Numbered from the stretch's first letter, positions 44,909-55,160 are shown. The stretch: DNA of 64,000 nt from Telluria beijingensis (GCF_030770395.1 NZ_CP132480.1:973115-1037114), one strand, 5' to 3'. Numbers and translations: made by a program. Notes: generated by a model from the letters alone, not told the origin.

Positions 44909-46531
44909 ATGCTTTTCAAACTGACATTGCGCGTTCGGCTGATCGCCACCATGGCCATGCTGGGCTTCCTCATCACCGCCGTCGGCCTGCTCGGCATCTA
45001 CGGCATGCGTGAAGACCACGCCGCGCTGGAACAGGTGTACTCGAACCAGCTTGCATCGAGCATCGCGATCAACAATTCCAAGAACTTCCTCAACCGCGCC
45101 CGCTTCGGCCTGGACCGCGCCGTGTTCCATCCGGACGCTGCCGACGTCGGCAATACGCTGAGCCGCGCCAAGGGCTTCATCGAGGACTCGAACAAGGAGT
45201 GGCAGCGCTACCTGGCCCTGCCGCGCGACGGCGAAGAAGCGGCGCTGGCCCAGAACCTGGAAACCGAGCGCAACCGCTATATCAAGGACGGCATGCTGGC
45301 GCTGGCTACTGCCCTCGAACAGATGAACGTCGAGCGCATCGAAGCGCTGTCGATGAAGGAAATGACGGCGCTGTACGGCACCTTCGACAAGGCGTCCGTG
45401 GCGCTGGACGACTACCAGCTGGCGACCGCCAAGGCAGGCTACGACGCGAGCGGCCGCCTGTTCACCATCCTGATGTGGGTCTCCGGCGCCAGCGTGGCGC
45501 TGGGCGTGCTGCTGGCGGCGGTATCGTCCTGGCTGCTGCTGCGCGCCATCATGCGTCCGCTCGAACATGCGCTCGGCCACTTCGACGCAATGGCCCATGG
45601 TGACCTGTCGACCCGGGTGCAGGTCGACCGCGACGACGAGATGGGCGCGCTGCTCAAGGGCTTGTCCACCATGCAGGAACAGCTGGCCGGCACCGTGCGC
45701 AGCGTGCGTGACAGCAGCATGTCGATCGCCACCGCCAGCAGCGAGATCGCGGCCGGCAACATGAATTTATCAAGCCGCACCGAAGCCCAGGCCAGCAGCC
45801 TGGAAGAAACCGCCTCGTCGCTCGAAGAACTGACCACTACCGTGCAGCACAATGCGGACAACGTGCGCCAGGCGAACAACGTGGCGCGTTCGGCGTCCGA
45901 GGTCGCGGTGCGCGGCGGCCAGCTGGTGTCCGAAGTAGTGCAGACCATGGGCGCCATCGACGCCTCGTCCAAGCGCATCGTCGACATCATCTCGACCATC
46001 GACGGCATCGCCTTCCAGACCAATATCCTGGCGCTGAACGCGGCCGTGGAAGCGGCGCGCGCCGGCGAGCAGGGCCGCGGCTTCGCGGTCGTGGCCGGCG
46101 AAGTGCGCAACCTGGCGCAGCGCTCGGCGGCGGCGGCCAGGGAAATCAAGGAATTGATCAATACCTCGGTCAGCAACGTCGAAGCCGGCACCGCCCTGGT
46201 CGACAGCGCCGGCGCGACGATGGACGAGATCGTTACCAGCGTGACCCGCGTCAGCGACATCATGGCCGAGATCCTGGCCGCCGGCGAGGAGCAGACGGCC
46301 GGCATCCAGCAGATCAACGAAGCGGTGAGTCACATGGACCAGGCGACCCAGCAGAACGCCGCCCTGGTCGAGGAAGCAGCCGCCGCCACCGGCGCGCTGC
46401 AGGACCAGGCGCATGCCCTGCAGCAGATGGTGGGCGTGTTCAAGGTCGACGCGCAGCCTGCCGCGGCGAACGGGGCGCAGGCCCCGTCGCGCTCGCGCGC
46501 AGGCCAGCAACGCATGGCCCTGGCCGCGTAA
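44909..46531 (+). CDS. methyl-accepting chemotaxis protein
   Basis: 540 residues. The first membrane helix is at about 10-32 ([20 protein letters not shown]), a periplasmic four-helix-type sensor follows to about 185, the second helix is at about 190-212 ([20 protein letters not shown]), then a HAMP region and the signalling domain with the hairpin tip [20 protein letters not shown] and [20 protein letters not shown]. There is no NWETF-like CheR tether at the C-terminus, which ends in a disordered Ala-rich tail. The sensed compound is unknown. Confidence 0.96.
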   Translation: MLFKLTLRVRLIATMAMLGFLITAVGLLGIYGMREDHAALEQVYSNQLASSIAINNSKNFLNRARFGLDRAVFHPDAADVGNTLSRAKGFIEDSNKEWQRYLALPRDGEEAALAQNLETERNRYIKDGMLALATALEQMNVERIEALSMKEMTALYGTFDKASVALDDYQLATAKAGYDASGRLFTILMWVSGASVALGVLLAAVSSWLLLRAIMRPLEHALGHFDAMAHGDLSTRVQVDRDDEMGALLKGLSTMQEQLAGTVRSVRDSSMSIATASSEIAAGNMNLSSRTEAQASSLEETASSLEELTTTVQHNADNVRQANNVARSASEVAVRGGQLVSEVVQTMGAIDASSKRIVDIISTIDGIAFQTNILALNAAVEAARAGEQGRGFAVVAGEVRNLAQRSAAAAREIKELINTSVSNVEAGTALVDSAGATMDEIVTSVTRVSDIMAEILAAGEEQTAGIQQINEAVSHMDQATQQNAALVEEAAAATGALQDQAHALQQMVGVFKVDAQPAAANGAQAPSRSRAGQQRMALAA

Positions 46532-46537
46532 CCCGGC

Positions 46538-46643
46538 ACGTCGTTCCCACGCAGGTGGGAACCCAAGTTTGCTTGTTCTGCTGCTGCGTTCGACAGTATT
46601 GACAGCGCGAATGACTTGGGTTCCCGCCTGCGCGGGAAGTCGT
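46538..46643. repeat. REP-type inverted repeat pair (REPIN-like)
   Basis: The left unit, containing TTCCCACGCAGGTGGGAACC and then CAAGT, and the right unit, ACTTGGGTTCCCGCCTGCGC followed by GGGAAGTCGT, are inverted copies of one roughly 30-base element separated by about 43 bases. Each unit is itself a hairpin (TTCCC-GCGCAGGC-GGGAA type), as in REP sequences. It lies directly after the chemoreceptor stop. Only this pair was noticed in the window. Confidence 0.75.
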
Positions 46644-46665
46644 TACCTCCAGTGGAGGTAACGAC
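46639..46665. terminator. perfect 12-base hairpin next to the REP pair
   Basis: GTCGTTACCTCC and GGAGGTAACGAC form a perfect stem around the loop AGT. It overlaps the end of the right REP unit and lies between convergent genes. There is no T-run on either side, so termination would depend on the stem alone. Confidence 0.45.
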
Positions 46666-46694
46666 GTGCTTGAGCTGACGGTTCTATCGCCGGT

Positions 46695-47585
46695 TCAGCT
46701 CGACGCTGCCGCCACCCTGGCGGCGGCCCCCTGGCGCCGCAGCACCAGCAGGCCGAAGGCGGTGGCCAGCACATACATGCTGATCGAATAGATCGCCGCC
46801 GGCACCATCAACCGGAAGTCGCCCAGCACCGAGATCGCCACATAGATCGCCAGGGTCGAGTTGTGGATCCCGATCTCGTAGCCGATCGCCACCGCGTTCG
46901 GCTTGTCGAGGCCGGCGATGCGCGGCACGTAGTAGCCCAGGCCCAGGCTGGCGGCATTGAACAGCACCACCGCCAGCCCGATCGCGGCGAACGAGCCGGT
47001 CAGGGCATCCCACTCCTTGGCGAAGGCGATCAGCGCCAGCGCCGCCAGCACCACCATCGAGAAGATCTTCATCGGCTTGTCGGTGCGCGCGGCAAAACCC
47101 GGCGCGGCGCGCTTGACCGCCATCCCGACCGCCACCGGCACCAGCACGATGGCGATCACTTCCATCACCTTGGCGGTCTGCATCGGCACCACCTGGCCGC
47201 TCTGCGAAAAACTGGCGATGGCGAAGTTGGCGATCAGGGGCAGGGTCACGATCGACAGCAGCGTATTGATCGCGGTGAGCGAGATATTCATCGCCACGTT
47301 GCCGCCGAACAGGTGGCTGAACAGGTTGGCGGAGACCCCACCGGGCGAGGCCGCCAGCAGCATCAGGCCGATCGCGAACACGGGCGGCACGTCCAGCAGC
47401 ACGACCAGGCCGTAGCACAGCGCGGGCAGCACCAGGGCCTGCAGCGCCAGCGCCAGCAGCACTGCCTTCGGATGCCCCAGCAGGCGCCGGAAGTCGCCGA
47501 CCGTGAGCGACAGGCCGAGCCCGAACATGATCAGGGCCAGCGCGCCGATCAGCAGGGTGGGAAGCAGGGTGATGAAATCGTTCAT
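46695..47585 (-). CDS. bile acid:sodium symporter (SBF/BASS) family protein
   Basis: 296 residues with about nine to ten membrane helices. Family features are LTVGDFRRLLGHPKAVLLAL, LMLLAASPGGVSANLFSHLF and AVAIGYEIGIHNSTLAIYVA with the conserved Glu and HNS/T motif. GGAG lies 7 bases before the ATG at 47585; a longer frame upstream has no membrane character. Bacterial members move organic acids, pantoate or other anions with Na+; the substrate is not known. It stands alone, convergent with the chemoreceptor gene. Confidence 0.92.
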   Translation of the reverse strand: MNDFITLLPTLLIGALALIMFGLGLSLTVGDFRRLLGHPKAVLLALALQALVLPALCYGLVVLLDVPPVFAIGLMLLAASPGGVSANLFSHLFGGNVAMNISLTAINTLLSIVTLPLIANFAIASFSQSGQVVPMQTAKVMEVIAIVLVPVAVGMAVKRAAPGFAARTDKPMKIFSMVVLAALALIAFAKEWDALTGSFAAIGLAVVLFNAASLGLGYYVPRIAGLDKPNAVAIGYEIGIHNSTLAIYVAISVLGDFRLMVPAAIYSISMYVLATAFGLLVLRRQGAAARVAAASS

Positions 47586-47758
47586 TGCGCGTCTCCAGCA
47601 TGGTTTTTTTATGGGATGGCGGCGCGCCGGACTGCGCCTGCGCGCTGCCATGCCAGTGTAGTCGAGCCGGCAGAAGAAACGTCGGCCGGGCGTGCAATAA
47701 TGCGGCATGAATCTTCGTCCAGTGTTCCTGCCGGCCCGCCAGGCAGTCGATCGACTCC

Positions 47759-50263
47759 ATGCCTAGCAAAACAGGGTTCCCCGTCTCGAACGGCATCATG
47801 GCAGCGGCGATCCGTGCTCATGACTGGTCCAACTCGCCGCTGGGTCCGATCGTAGCCTGGCCCGCCACGCTGCGCACCAGCGTCAATATCGTCCTCGACT
47901 CGGCTTTTCCCAGCTTCCTGGTCTGGGGAACGGACCAGACCCTGCTCTACAACGATGCCTATGCCGAGATCCTGTGCAACAAGCACCCGGCCGCACTGGG
48001 GCAGGCCTTCCACGCCGTCTGGCACGAAATCTGGGACGTGCTCGGCCCGCTGGTCGAGCGCACGCTGGTGGGCGGCGAATCGCACAAGATGAACGATGTG
48101 GCCCTCGTCATGCAGCGCAAGGGCTATGCCGAGCATACCTGGTTCACGTATTCCTATGGCCCGGTGCGCGGCGATGACGGCCGCATCCTGGGCCTGCTGT
48201 GCAACTGCATCGAAACCACAGAATCGATTCTCAGGCAGCGGCGCCAGGCGGCCGACGAGGCGGTGCTGCGCGAGCACCAATCGGCGTCGCGCGAAGATGC
48301 CGAGCGGGTCCGGCTGGCGCTGGCGGCCGGCGCCATCATCGGCACCTGGTCCTGGGATTTGCCGACCGACCGCTTCACCGTCGATGAAGCCTTCGCGCGC
48401 GCCTTCGGCCTCGACCCGGCCATCGGCCGCACCGGCCTCTCCCTGGCGCAGGTCGTCGCCACCGTCCATCCGGACGACCAGGCCGGCCTGGCGCAAGCCA
48501 TCAATACCGTGATCGCGCGCGGCGGCCAGTATGCCCACCAGTACCGGGTGCGGCGCGCCGATGGCCGCTATTACTGGATCGAGGCCAATGGCCGGGTCGA
48601 CCTGGCGCCGGACGGCACCGGGTTGCTGTTCCCGGGCGTGCTGATCGACGTCGAAAGCCGGCGCACGGTGGAGGCCGAGCGCGACCGGGCGATCCTCAAG
48701 CTGCGCGCGCTGAACGAAGAGCTGGAACAGAAGGTGCTGGCGCAGGCGCTGGCGCGCGGACGCACCTGGCAGCTCAGTCCCGACGTGCTGGGCGTGCTTA
48801 ATGCCGACGGGTATATGGAGTCCTCGAACCCGGCCTGGGAGGCGACCCTCGGCTGGACCGAGGATGAGGTGTCCGGCACGCCTTTCCTGGACTTCATCCA
48901 CCACGACGACCGCGCGCCGACCGAAGCCGTGTGGCGCGCTGTGCTCGAGCAGGGTATCCCGGCGCTGCGCTTCGAGAACCGCTACCGCCACAAGGCCGGC
49001 GGTTGGCGCTGGCTGTCGTGGGTGGCGGTGCCGGACGACGGCAAGGTGTATTGCGCGGCGCGCGACATCACCATCGAGCGCGAACGGCAGGCCGCGCTGG
49101 AGCGGGCGCACGAGCAGCTGCGCCATTCGCAGAAGATGGAGGCGGTGGGCCAGCTCACCGGCGGCCTGGCGCACGACTTCAACAACCTGCTGGCCGGCGT
49201 CGCCGGCAGCCTGGACCTGATCAAGCTGCGCCTGGCGCAGGACCGCAGCGGCGAGATCGAACGCTACGTGGGCGTGGCTCAAGGAGCGACCCGGCGCGCG
49301 GCGGCGTTGACCCACCGCCTGCTGGCGTTCTCGCGGCGCCAGACGCTGGCGCCGCGCGCCACCTGCGTCAACACCATGGTCGAGGGCATGCTGGACATGA
49401 TCCGGCGCACCGTGGGCCCCGGCGTGCGGGTCGAGCCGGACTACAGCAGCGCGCCGTGGGCGGCGCTGGTGGACCAGTCGCAGCTCGAGAACGCGCTGCT
49501 GAACCTGTGCATCAATGCGCGCGACGCCATGCCGGACGGCGGGCGCATCGCGATCGCCACCGCCAACCGCGTGTTCGATCCCGACGCCGCGCGCGGCCAA
49601 GAGCTGGCGCCCGGCGACTATCTCACGCTGTCGGTGTCGGACACAGGCACCGGCATGCCGCCCGACGTGCGGGCCAAGGCCTTCGATCCCTTCTTCACCA
49701 CCAAGCCGCTGGGCCAGGGAACGGGCCTGGGCCTGTCGATGATCTACGGCTTCGCCAAGCAGTCGGGCGGACAGGTGCACATCGATTCGGAACCCGGCCA
49801 GGGCACCACGGTCAGCATCTACCTGCCGCGCCACCGCGGCGCGGCCGAGAACCTGGTCGCCGACCCGGCAAGCGAAGCGGCGCCGCCGGCCGGCCAGGGC
49901 GAGACCATCCTGGTGGTGGACGACGAACCGAGCGTGCGCATGCTGGTGGTCGACCTGCTCGAAGACCTCGGCTACACAGTGCTGGAAGCGGAAGATGGCG
50001 CCAGCGGGCTGCGGCTGCTGCAGTCGGGCGCACGCATCGACCTGCTGATCTCGGATGTCGGCCTGCCCGGCATGATGAACGGCCGCCAGATGGCCGATGC
50101 GGCGCGCGTCAGGCGTCCTGGGCTGAAAGTCCTGTTCATCACCGGCTATGCCGAAAACGCCTTGCTCGACCATGGCCAGCTGGCCCAGGGCATGTCGGTG
50201 CTGACCAAGCCGTTCTCGGTCGACACGATGGCGCAGCGGGTCAGCGCCCTCGTCGGGCGCTGA
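47759..50263 (+). CDS. multi-PAS hybrid histidine kinase
   Basis: 834 residues, soluble. The N-terminal PAS/GAF-like domain (about 20-160: [20 protein letters not shown]) is the type often seen in Massilia-like kinases; a second PAS follows (about 185-300), then a coiled linker and a third PAS (about 340-440). HisKA has His472 ([11 protein letters not shown]), the HATPase domain has [14 protein letters not shown] and [12 protein letters not shown], and a C-terminal receiver (about 715-830) has [16 protein letters not shown] and TKPFS. No gene for an output regulator is adjacent. It converges with the TetR gene, ending 6 bases before that gene's stop. Confidence 0.93.
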   Translation: MPSKTGFPVSNGIMAAAIRAHDWSNSPLGPIVAWPATLRTSVNIVLDSAFPSFLVWGTDQTLLYNDAYAEILCNKHPAALGQAFHAVWHEIWDVLGPLVERTLVGGESHKMNDVALVMQRKGYAEHTWFTYSYGPVRGDDGRILGLLCNCIETTESILRQRRQAADEAVLREHQSASREDAERVRLALAAGAIIGTWSWDLPTDRFTVDEAFARAFGLDPAIGRTGLSLAQVVATVHPDDQAGLAQAINTVIARGGQYAHQYRVRRADGRYYWIEANGRVDLAPDGTGLLFPGVLIDVESRRTVEAERDRAILKLRALNEELEQKVLAQALARGRTWQLSPDVLGVLNADGYMESSNPAWEATLGWTEDEVSGTPFLDFIHHDDRAPTEAVWRAVLEQGIPALRFENRYRHKAGGWRWLSWVAVPDDGKVYCAARDITIERERQAALERAHEQLRHSQKMEAVGQLTGGLAHDFNNLLAGVAGSLDLIKLRLAQDRSGEIERYVGVAQGATRRAAALTHRLLAFSRRQTLAPRATCVNTMVEGMLDMIRRTVGPGVRVEPDYSSAPWAALVDQSQLENALLNLCINARDAMPDGGRIAIATANRVFDPDAARGQELAPGDYLTLSVSDTGTGMPPDVRAKAFDPFFTTKPLGQGTGLGLSMIYGFAKQSGGQVHIDSEPGQGTTVSIYLPRHRGAAENLVADPASEAAPPAGQGETILVVDDEPSVRMLVVDLLEDLGYTVLEAEDGASGLRLLQSGARIDLLISDVGLPGMMNGRQMADAARVRRPGLKVLFITGYAENALLDHGQLAQGMSVLTKPFSVDTMAQRVSALVGR

Positions 50264-50269
50264 CCGGGT

Positions 50270-50860
50270 TCAGGCGCCGGGCCAGGTCGACAGCGCCTGG
50301 TCGACTACCGCATCGAGCATCTCGCGTCCGAAGCCGGCCTTGGCCTGGATCGCCATGCCGTGCAGCAGGGCCATCACGAATGCCGCCAGGGCGTCGGGCC
50401 GCGCCGAGGCGGGCAGGTCGCCTTCGGCCTGGGCCCGCTCGAAACGCTCGCGCAGCTGCGCCTCGCCCTGCGCGCGAAAGTCGATCAGGGCCCGGCGCAC
50501 CGGTTCCGACTCGTCGCTGCCGGCGACGGCGCCGTTGATGCCCAGGCAACCGGTGCGGTCGGGAAAGCGGGTATTCAGGTCGACCGAGCTGTGCAGCATG
50601 TGGGCGGCCACTTCGCGCGAGGTCGGCTTGGCCAGCGCTTCGGGGATGTGGGTCATGAAGCGCTCGGAGTAGCGCTCGAGCGCCCGCTTGAACAGCGCTT
50701 CCTTGTTGCCGAAGGCCGAGTACAGGGCCGGCCGCTCGACCCCGGCGGCTTCGGTCAGGTCGGCATACGAGGCGCCTTCATAGCCCTTGCGCCAGAACAC
50801 GCACAGCGCGGCATCGAGCACTTTTTCCACATCGTATTCGCGATGGCGACCCATCTGCAC
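50270..50860 (-). CDS. TetR/AcrR-family regulator
   Basis: 196 residues. The helix-turn-helix region has VEKVLDAALCVFWRKGYEGA, YADLTEAAGVERPALYSAFG and NKEALFKRALERY; the C-terminal domain is of the TetR_C_33/YcdC-like type (DRTGCLGINGAVAGSDESEP). It is divergent from the SDR gene at 50980, and two inverted repeats in the 119-base gap are its probable operators. Regulators paired with a single SDR in this way usually sense reactive small molecules. Confidence 0.92.
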   Translation of the reverse strand: MQMGRHREYDVEKVLDAALCVFWRKGYEGASYADLTEAAGVERPALYSAFGNKEALFKRALERYSERFMTHIPEALAKPTSREVAAHMLHSSVDLNTRFPDRTGCLGINGAVAGSDESEPVRRALIDFRAQGEAQLRERFERAQAEGDLPASARPDALAAFVMALLHGMAIQAKAGFGREMLDAVVDQALSTWPGA

Positions 50861-50876
50861 ACCTCCCTATTTTCAC

Positions 50877-50950
50877 TAACGAACGTTATGAAAAAGCTTG
50901 ACAGTCCGTTGGCGAATTATATACTCATCGTTATCGTAACAATCGTTACG
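50877..50950. promoter_or_regulatory. divergent TetR/SDR control region with two operators
   Basis: TAACG-AA-CGTTA (50877-50888) and CGTAAC-AATC-GTTACG (50935-50950) are near-perfect palindromes of related sequence. Between them lies a good promoter for the SDR gene: TTGACA (50898-50903), 16 bases, TATACT (50920-50925). The second palindrome covers the start-point region, so binding would block it; the first lies at the TetR start side. Confidence 0.82.
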
Positions 50951-50979
50951 AAATAAACGTGTCTTGGAAGAGGATGGGT

Positions 50980-51741
50980 ATGGCAAATACATTGAAGGGA
51001 AAAGTCGCGCTTGTGACTGGCGGATCGCGCGGACTCGGTGCGGTGATTGCCGAGGCGCTTGCCGCCGAAGGCGCCGACGTGGCGATCACGTATGTGGCAT
51101 CCGCCGACAAGGCCGAAGCCGTGGTCGCCAGGCTGAAAGAAAAGGGCGTGCGCGCGCTGGCGCTACGCAGCGACCAGGCCGACACCACGGCGGCCAGGCC
51201 GCTGATCGACAAGCTGGTCGCGCATTTCGGCCGGCTCGACATCCTGGTCAACAATGCGGCGGTGGTGGCCAAGGGCCAGCTGGTCGACGATCCGGCGCTC
51301 GACACCGCCACGCTCGACCACCAGTGGCAGGTGAACGTCATGGGGGCGGTGGCGACCACGCGCGCGGCGGCGTCGGCGCTGGCCGACGGCGGCCGCATCG
51401 TCTTCATCGGCTCGCGCAACGGCACCCTGGCCCTGATTCCGGGCGTGGCCGATTATGCCGGCACCAAGTCCGCCCTAATTGGCTACGCCAAGGGGATTGC
51501 GCGCGACCTCGGGCCGCGCAACATCACCGTCAACGTCGTCCAGCCCGGCGCCATGCCGACCGACATGATGGTCGAGGCCCTGGGCAGCACGACCGCGCCG
51601 GACGCCTTCCTGGACATGCACCCGATCCGCCGCATCGCGACGCTCGAGGAGGTCGCGGCGCTGGTCAACTTCCTGGCCGGCCCGAACGGCGGCTACATCA
51701 CCGGCGGCGTGATCGACGTGGCGGGTGGACTCGGTATCTGA
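50980..51741 (+). CDS. SDR-family oxidoreductase
   Basis: 253 residues, classical short-chain dehydrogenase. The cofactor motif VTGGSRGLG is followed by NNAAVV, the Ser in FIGSRNG, the YAGTK Tyr-Lys pair and the PG motif VVQPGAMPTDM. The start at 50980 follows AGAGGATGGG; in-frame starts at 50959 and 50974 are less well placed. This is a typical TetR-controlled dehydrogenase gene. Substrate unknown; resembles 3-oxoacyl-ACP reductase-like SDRs. Confidence 0.92.
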   Translation: MANTLKGKVALVTGGSRGLGAVIAEALAAEGADVAITYVASADKAEAVVARLKEKGVRALALRSDQADTTAARPLIDKLVAHFGRLDILVNNAAVVAKGQLVDDPALDTATLDHQWQVNVMGAVATTRAAASALADGGRIVFIGSRNGTLALIPGVADYAGTKSALIGYAKGIARDLGPRNITVNVVQPGAMPTDMMVEALGSTTAPDAFLDMHPIRRIATLEEVAALVNFLAGPNGGYITGGVIDVAGGLGI

Positions 51742-51759
51742 GAACGCGGCGCGGGACGG

Positions 51760-53529
51760 CTAGTGCCCGCGGCGCTGCACCAGCGCCGTGCCGACGCCGT
51801 GGCGCTTGCCTTCGCTGACGGCGGTGACGGTGCCGTCCGGATTGAACACCAGCGCATTGGCGGCGCCGATCTCTTCGGCCGGCGTTTCCCAGCGCTGGCC
51901 GAAGCCGGATAGCGCGCGCGCCTGCGCCGTGTCCGCGAAGCCCGGCTCGACCGAGGTGTCGACAGCATTGCGCTGGCTGATGCGCGGCGCATCGAGCGCC
52001 TGGTCCATCGGCATGCCGAAGTCGACGTGGTTGACGATGGTCTGCAGCACGGTGGTGATGATGGTCGAGCCGCCCGGGCTGCCGATGCTGAAGGCCGGCT
52101 TGCCGTCCTTGAGCGCGATGGTTGGCGCCATGCTCGAACGCGGGCGCTTGCCGGCTTCGGGCACGTTCGGGTGTGGCGCGGCGAAGTCGAAATCGGTGAG
52201 TTCGTTATTGAGCAAAAAGCCGTAGCCCGGCACCACGATCCCGCTGCCGCCCCAGGATTCGATGGTGAAGGTATACGACACCACATTGCCTTCTTTGTCG
52301 GACACCGTCAGGTGGGTGGTGTGCGCGCTTTCCGGCCCCAGTTTTACCGCGCCACCCGGCTGCGCGCGCAGCGGCACGCTCGGATCATTCTGGTAGCGAT
52401 ACGGGTCGCCCGCCGCGACCTCGCCCGGCGCGGCCTTGCGTGGATCGATCAGCGCGCGGCGCTCGGCCGCATACTTCTTCGAGAGCAGGCCGGCGAGCGG
52501 CGCATCGACGAATTCCGGATCGGCCAGGTAGGCATTGCGGTCGGCAAACGCCAGCCGGCTGGCTTCGATATACAGATGCTCGGCCTCGGCGCGCGGCATG
52601 GCGGCCAGGTCAAACCCTTCGAGGATATTGAGCGCATGCGCCACGGTCGGCCCGCCGCTGCTGGGCAGGGGCATGCCGAGCAGCTCGTAGCCGCGATAGC
52701 TGCTGCGCAGGGCGGGACGGATGCGCGCTTCGTAGTCGGCCAGGTCGGCCATGGTCATGGCGCCGGCCGGCACCCGCACGCCCTTGGCGACCGGCGGCCG
52801 GTTGACGCTGTCGACGATGGCGCGCGCGATCGGCCCTTCATAGAATGCCTTCACGCCCCCTTGCGCGATTTCGCGGTAGGCCCGCGCCATGCCGGGATTG
52901 CGCAGCAGGGCGCCGGCCGGCAGCGCCTTGCCCTGGTGCAGATAGAGCTCGCTGGTCGGCGCGAACTGGCGGAATTTTTTCTCGTTCTGGCCCACCAGCT
53001 GGCTGAAGTTGGCGTTGACGATAAAGCCCTTGTCGGCCACCGCGATGGCCGGCGCCAGCACCTGGGCAAAACGCATGCTGCCGTAGCGCTCGAGCGCCTC
53101 GTGCCAGCCGCGCACCGTGCCCGGCACGCCGACCGACAGGCCGCTGGCGACCGCAGTCTCGAAATCGAGCGGCTTGCCATCCGGCTGGAACAAATGCGGG
53201 CCGGCCTTGCGCGGCGCCGTCTCGCGGTGGTCGATGGTGATCGCGCGTTTGTCCCTGGCCAGGTAGATCACCATGAAGCCGCCGCCGCCGATGCCGCAAC
53301 TGAAGGGATCGGTGACGCCCAGCGTGGCCGCCGCAGCCACCGCTGCGTCGATCGCATTGCCGCCCTGGTTCAGGATGGCCAACGCCGACTGCGAAGCCTG
53401 GGCGCTGATGGTGGCGACCGCGCCACCGCTGCCGGTCGCCACCGGCGCCGCCGCGACCGGCGCGACGACGACGGCCAGCACCAGGCCGCAGGCCAGTACG
53501 GCCTGGCGCGATATGCGGGCCGGCGCCAC
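51760..53529 (-). CDS. ggt: gamma-glutamyltransferase
   Basis: 589 residues from a GTG at 53529 that overlaps the stop of the preceding gene (TAGTG). A signal peptide follows (RISRQAVLACGLVLAVVVAP). The proenzyme motif lies at about 385-400 (SAHTTHLTVSDKEGNVVSYT), where the Thr of HTTHL starts the small subunit after self-cleavage. Other family blocks are GGNAIDAAVAAAATLGVTDP, GIGGGGFMVIYL and SIGSPGGSTIITTVLQTI. A periplasmic enzyme of glutathione and gamma-glutamyl turnover. The long frame continuing upstream of the GTG is antisense-like noise. Confidence 0.94.
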   Translation of the reverse strand: MAPARISRQAVLACGLVLAVVVAPVAAAPVATGSGGAVATISAQASQSALAILNQGGNAIDAAVAAAATLGVTDPFSCGIGGGGFMVIYLARDKRAITIDHRETAPRKAGPHLFQPDGKPLDFETAVASGLSVGVPGTVRGWHEALERYGSMRFAQVLAPAIAVADKGFIVNANFSQLVGQNEKKFRQFAPTSELYLHQGKALPAGALLRNPGMARAYREIAQGGVKAFYEGPIARAIVDSVNRPPVAKGVRVPAGAMTMADLADYEARIRPALRSSYRGYELLGMPLPSSGGPTVAHALNILEGFDLAAMPRAEAEHLYIEASRLAFADRNAYLADPEFVDAPLAGLLSKKYAAERRALIDPRKAAPGEVAAGDPYRYQNDPSVPLRAQPGGAVKLGPESAHTTHLTVSDKEGNVVSYTFTIESWGGSGIVVPGYGFLLNNELTDFDFAAPHPNVPEAGKRPRSSMAPTIALKDGKPAFSIGSPGGSTIITTVLQTIVNHVDFGMPMDQALDAPRISQRNAVDTSVEPGFADTAQARALSGFGQRWETPAEEIGAANALVFNPDGTVTAVSEGKRHGVGTALVQRRGH

Positions 53530-53951
53530 TAGCTGCCGTACATATTGAAGACCACCGGATAGGTGGCTGGCCGGCTGTCGGCCATGCCGCGCGGCGGCGG
53601 CGTGAACGACGGGTCGAGTTCGATGCGCGCGCCGCGCAGGGCGGGCGAGGTATAGCCCGGCTTGCCCTGTACCAGCCAGAAGCCCTGCGCCACGTTGTTG
53701 ATGCGCAGGGTGAAGCGGTAGGCGAGCTGGCCGGCCCAGATGCAGCGCGCGTTGTCGGGGCAGCGGCTGTCGTCGGCGCCTTCGTAGGTGAGGCTCAGGC
53801 GATGGTCGATCGGCAGCGGCGGCAGGGCCAGGGTCTGGCGTTCGCTCAGCGTGTACTGGGCGTCTGGCAGGTGGTCGGGCGTAGCGCAGGCCGACAGCAG
53901 GCCGGCGGCGGCGATGGAGAGGATGCAGGGCAGGGTGCGCATCGGTGTCAT
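53529..53951 (-). CDS. small lipoprotein of unknown function
   Basis: 140 residues from the ATG at 53951 (a second ATG at 53942 is equally possible). The signal peptide ends in a lipobox (GLLSAC), so the mature protein starts with a lipid-anchored Cys. The beta-rich mature part has a Cys pair (DDSRCPDNARCIWAGQLAY), the pattern of a small family of outer-membrane-facing lipoproteins without a known role. Its stop overlaps the ggt start by one base, so the two are co-translated. Confidence 0.78.
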   Translation of the reverse strand: MTPMRTLPCILSIAAAGLLSACATPDHLPDAQYTLSERQTLALPPLPIDHRLSLTYEGADDSRCPDNARCIWAGQLAYRFTLRINNVAQGFWLVQGKPGYTSPALRGARIELDPSFTPPPRGMADSRPATYPVVFNMYGS

Positions 53952-54032
53952 CCGGGTATTGACGGGAAAAGCCATGATAGCAAAACCGCAAGGGCGTGGT
54001 CGCGTGACAGGGAAAATACAAGCGTTGGTCAA

Positions 54033-54064
54033 GTCATAAACAGGTCATATTCGGCAGCTATTCT
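54033..54064 (+). promoter_or_regulatory. Pho box and -10 of pstS
   Basis: Two direct repeats GTCATA (54033-54038 and 54044-54049) are spaced 11 bases apart, as in the CTGTCAT-type Pho box bound by PhoB. TATTCT at 54059-54064 is a suitable -10 behind it. The gene start is 48 bases later with AGGAATAACA before it. This marks phosphate-starvation control. Confidence 0.82.
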
Positions 54065-54112
54065 TTTTCCTGTAGTCCAAAACATACCCCTTAACCAGAG
54101 TTAGGAATAACA

Positions 54113-55141
54113 ATGTTCAAGAAGATCCTCGCCGGCGCTGCCGCCACGCTCGTGATGACGACCTCGTTCGCCGCCGACATTACCGGCGCGGGCGCTACGT
54201 TCCCGTACCCGATCTACGCCAAGTGGGCTGAGAGCTACAAAGCCGCCACCGGCACCGGCCTGAACTACCAGTCGGTCGGCTCGGGCGCCGGCATCAAGCA
54301 GATCAAGGCGAAGACCGTGGACTTCGGCGCATCGGACATGCCGCTGAAAGCAGAAGAACTGGACAAGGAAGGCCTGATGCAATTCCCGGCCATCATGGGC
54401 GGCGTGGTTGCCGTGGTCAACGTCGACGGCGTGACCCCAGGCCAGCTGAAGATGACCGGTCCGCTGCTGGCCGACATCTACATGGGCAAGATCACCAAGT
54501 GGAACGCTCCTGAAATCGCCGCCGTGAACCCAGGCGTGAAACTGCCGGCCGCCGACATCACCGTCGTGCACCGCGCCGATAGCTCGGGCACCTCGTTCCT
54601 GTTCACCGACTTCCTGGCCAAGACCAGCCCGGCATGGAAAGAGTCGATCGGCTCGGGCACCACCGTCAAGTGGGCCGTGGGCGTCGGTGGCAAGGGCAAC
54701 GAAGGCGTCGCCGCCAACGTGCAGCGTATCAAGGGCGCGATCGGCTACGTCGAGTGGGCCTACGCCAAGAAGAACAAGCTGTCGCACACCCAGCTGCGCA
54801 ACAAGGAAGGCGTCGACCTGCAACCGTCGGACGACGTGTTCAAGGCCGCTGCCGCCAATGCCGAGTGGACCAAGGCCCCAGGCTTTGGCGTGGTGCTGAC
54901 CGACGGCGCCGGCAAGCAGAGCTGGCCGATCACCGGCGTGTCGTACATCCTGATGCACAAGTCGCAGGCTGACGCCAAGAAAGGCCAGGAAGTCGTGAAG
55001 TTCTTCGACTGGTCGTTCAAGAACGGCGCCCCGGCAGCCGCCGAACTGGACTACGTGCCGATGCCAGCCAGCGTCGTCAAGCAAGTGCAGGACGCCTGGA
55101 AAGCCAACCTGAAGGACGCTTCGGGCAAGGCCATCATGTAA
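54113..55141 (+). CDS. pstS: phosphate ABC transporter substrate-binding protein PstS
   Basis: 342 residues. Signal peptide MFKKILAGAAATLVMTTSFA, then the classic PstS start DITGAGATFPYPIYAKWAES and the phosphate-binding loops SVGSGAGIKQI, FGASDMPL and HRADSSGTSFLFTDFL. It binds phosphate in the periplasm for the Pst transporter. pstC, pstA, pstB and phoU do not follow; a terminator does, 20 bases after the stop. So this is an orphan pstS, working with membrane components encoded elsewhere or as a scavenging or signalling copy. Confidence 0.97.
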   Translation: MFKKILAGAAATLVMTTSFAADITGAGATFPYPIYAKWAESYKAATGTGLNYQSVGSGAGIKQIKAKTVDFGASDMPLKAEELDKEGLMQFPAIMGGVVAVVNVDGVTPGQLKMTGPLLADIYMGKITKWNAPEIAAVNPGVKLPAADITVVHRADSSGTSFLFTDFLAKTSPAWKESIGSGTTVKWAVGVGGKGNEGVAANVQRIKGAIGYVEWAYAKKNKLSHTQLRNKEGVDLQPSDDVFKAAAANAEWTKAPGFGVVLTDGAGKQSWPITGVSYILMHKSQADAKKGQEVVKFFDWSFKNGAPAAAELDYVPMPASVVKQVQDAWKANLKDASGKAIM

Positions 55142-55160
55142 TTCGCCGTCAAGGCGATCG

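Noticed and set aside
53530..54021. Long in-frame extension upstream of gamma-glutamyltransferase
   Set aside because: The frame is rich in His/Arg/Pro and lies over the lipoprotein gene in another frame; the signal peptide starts only at the GTG at 53529.
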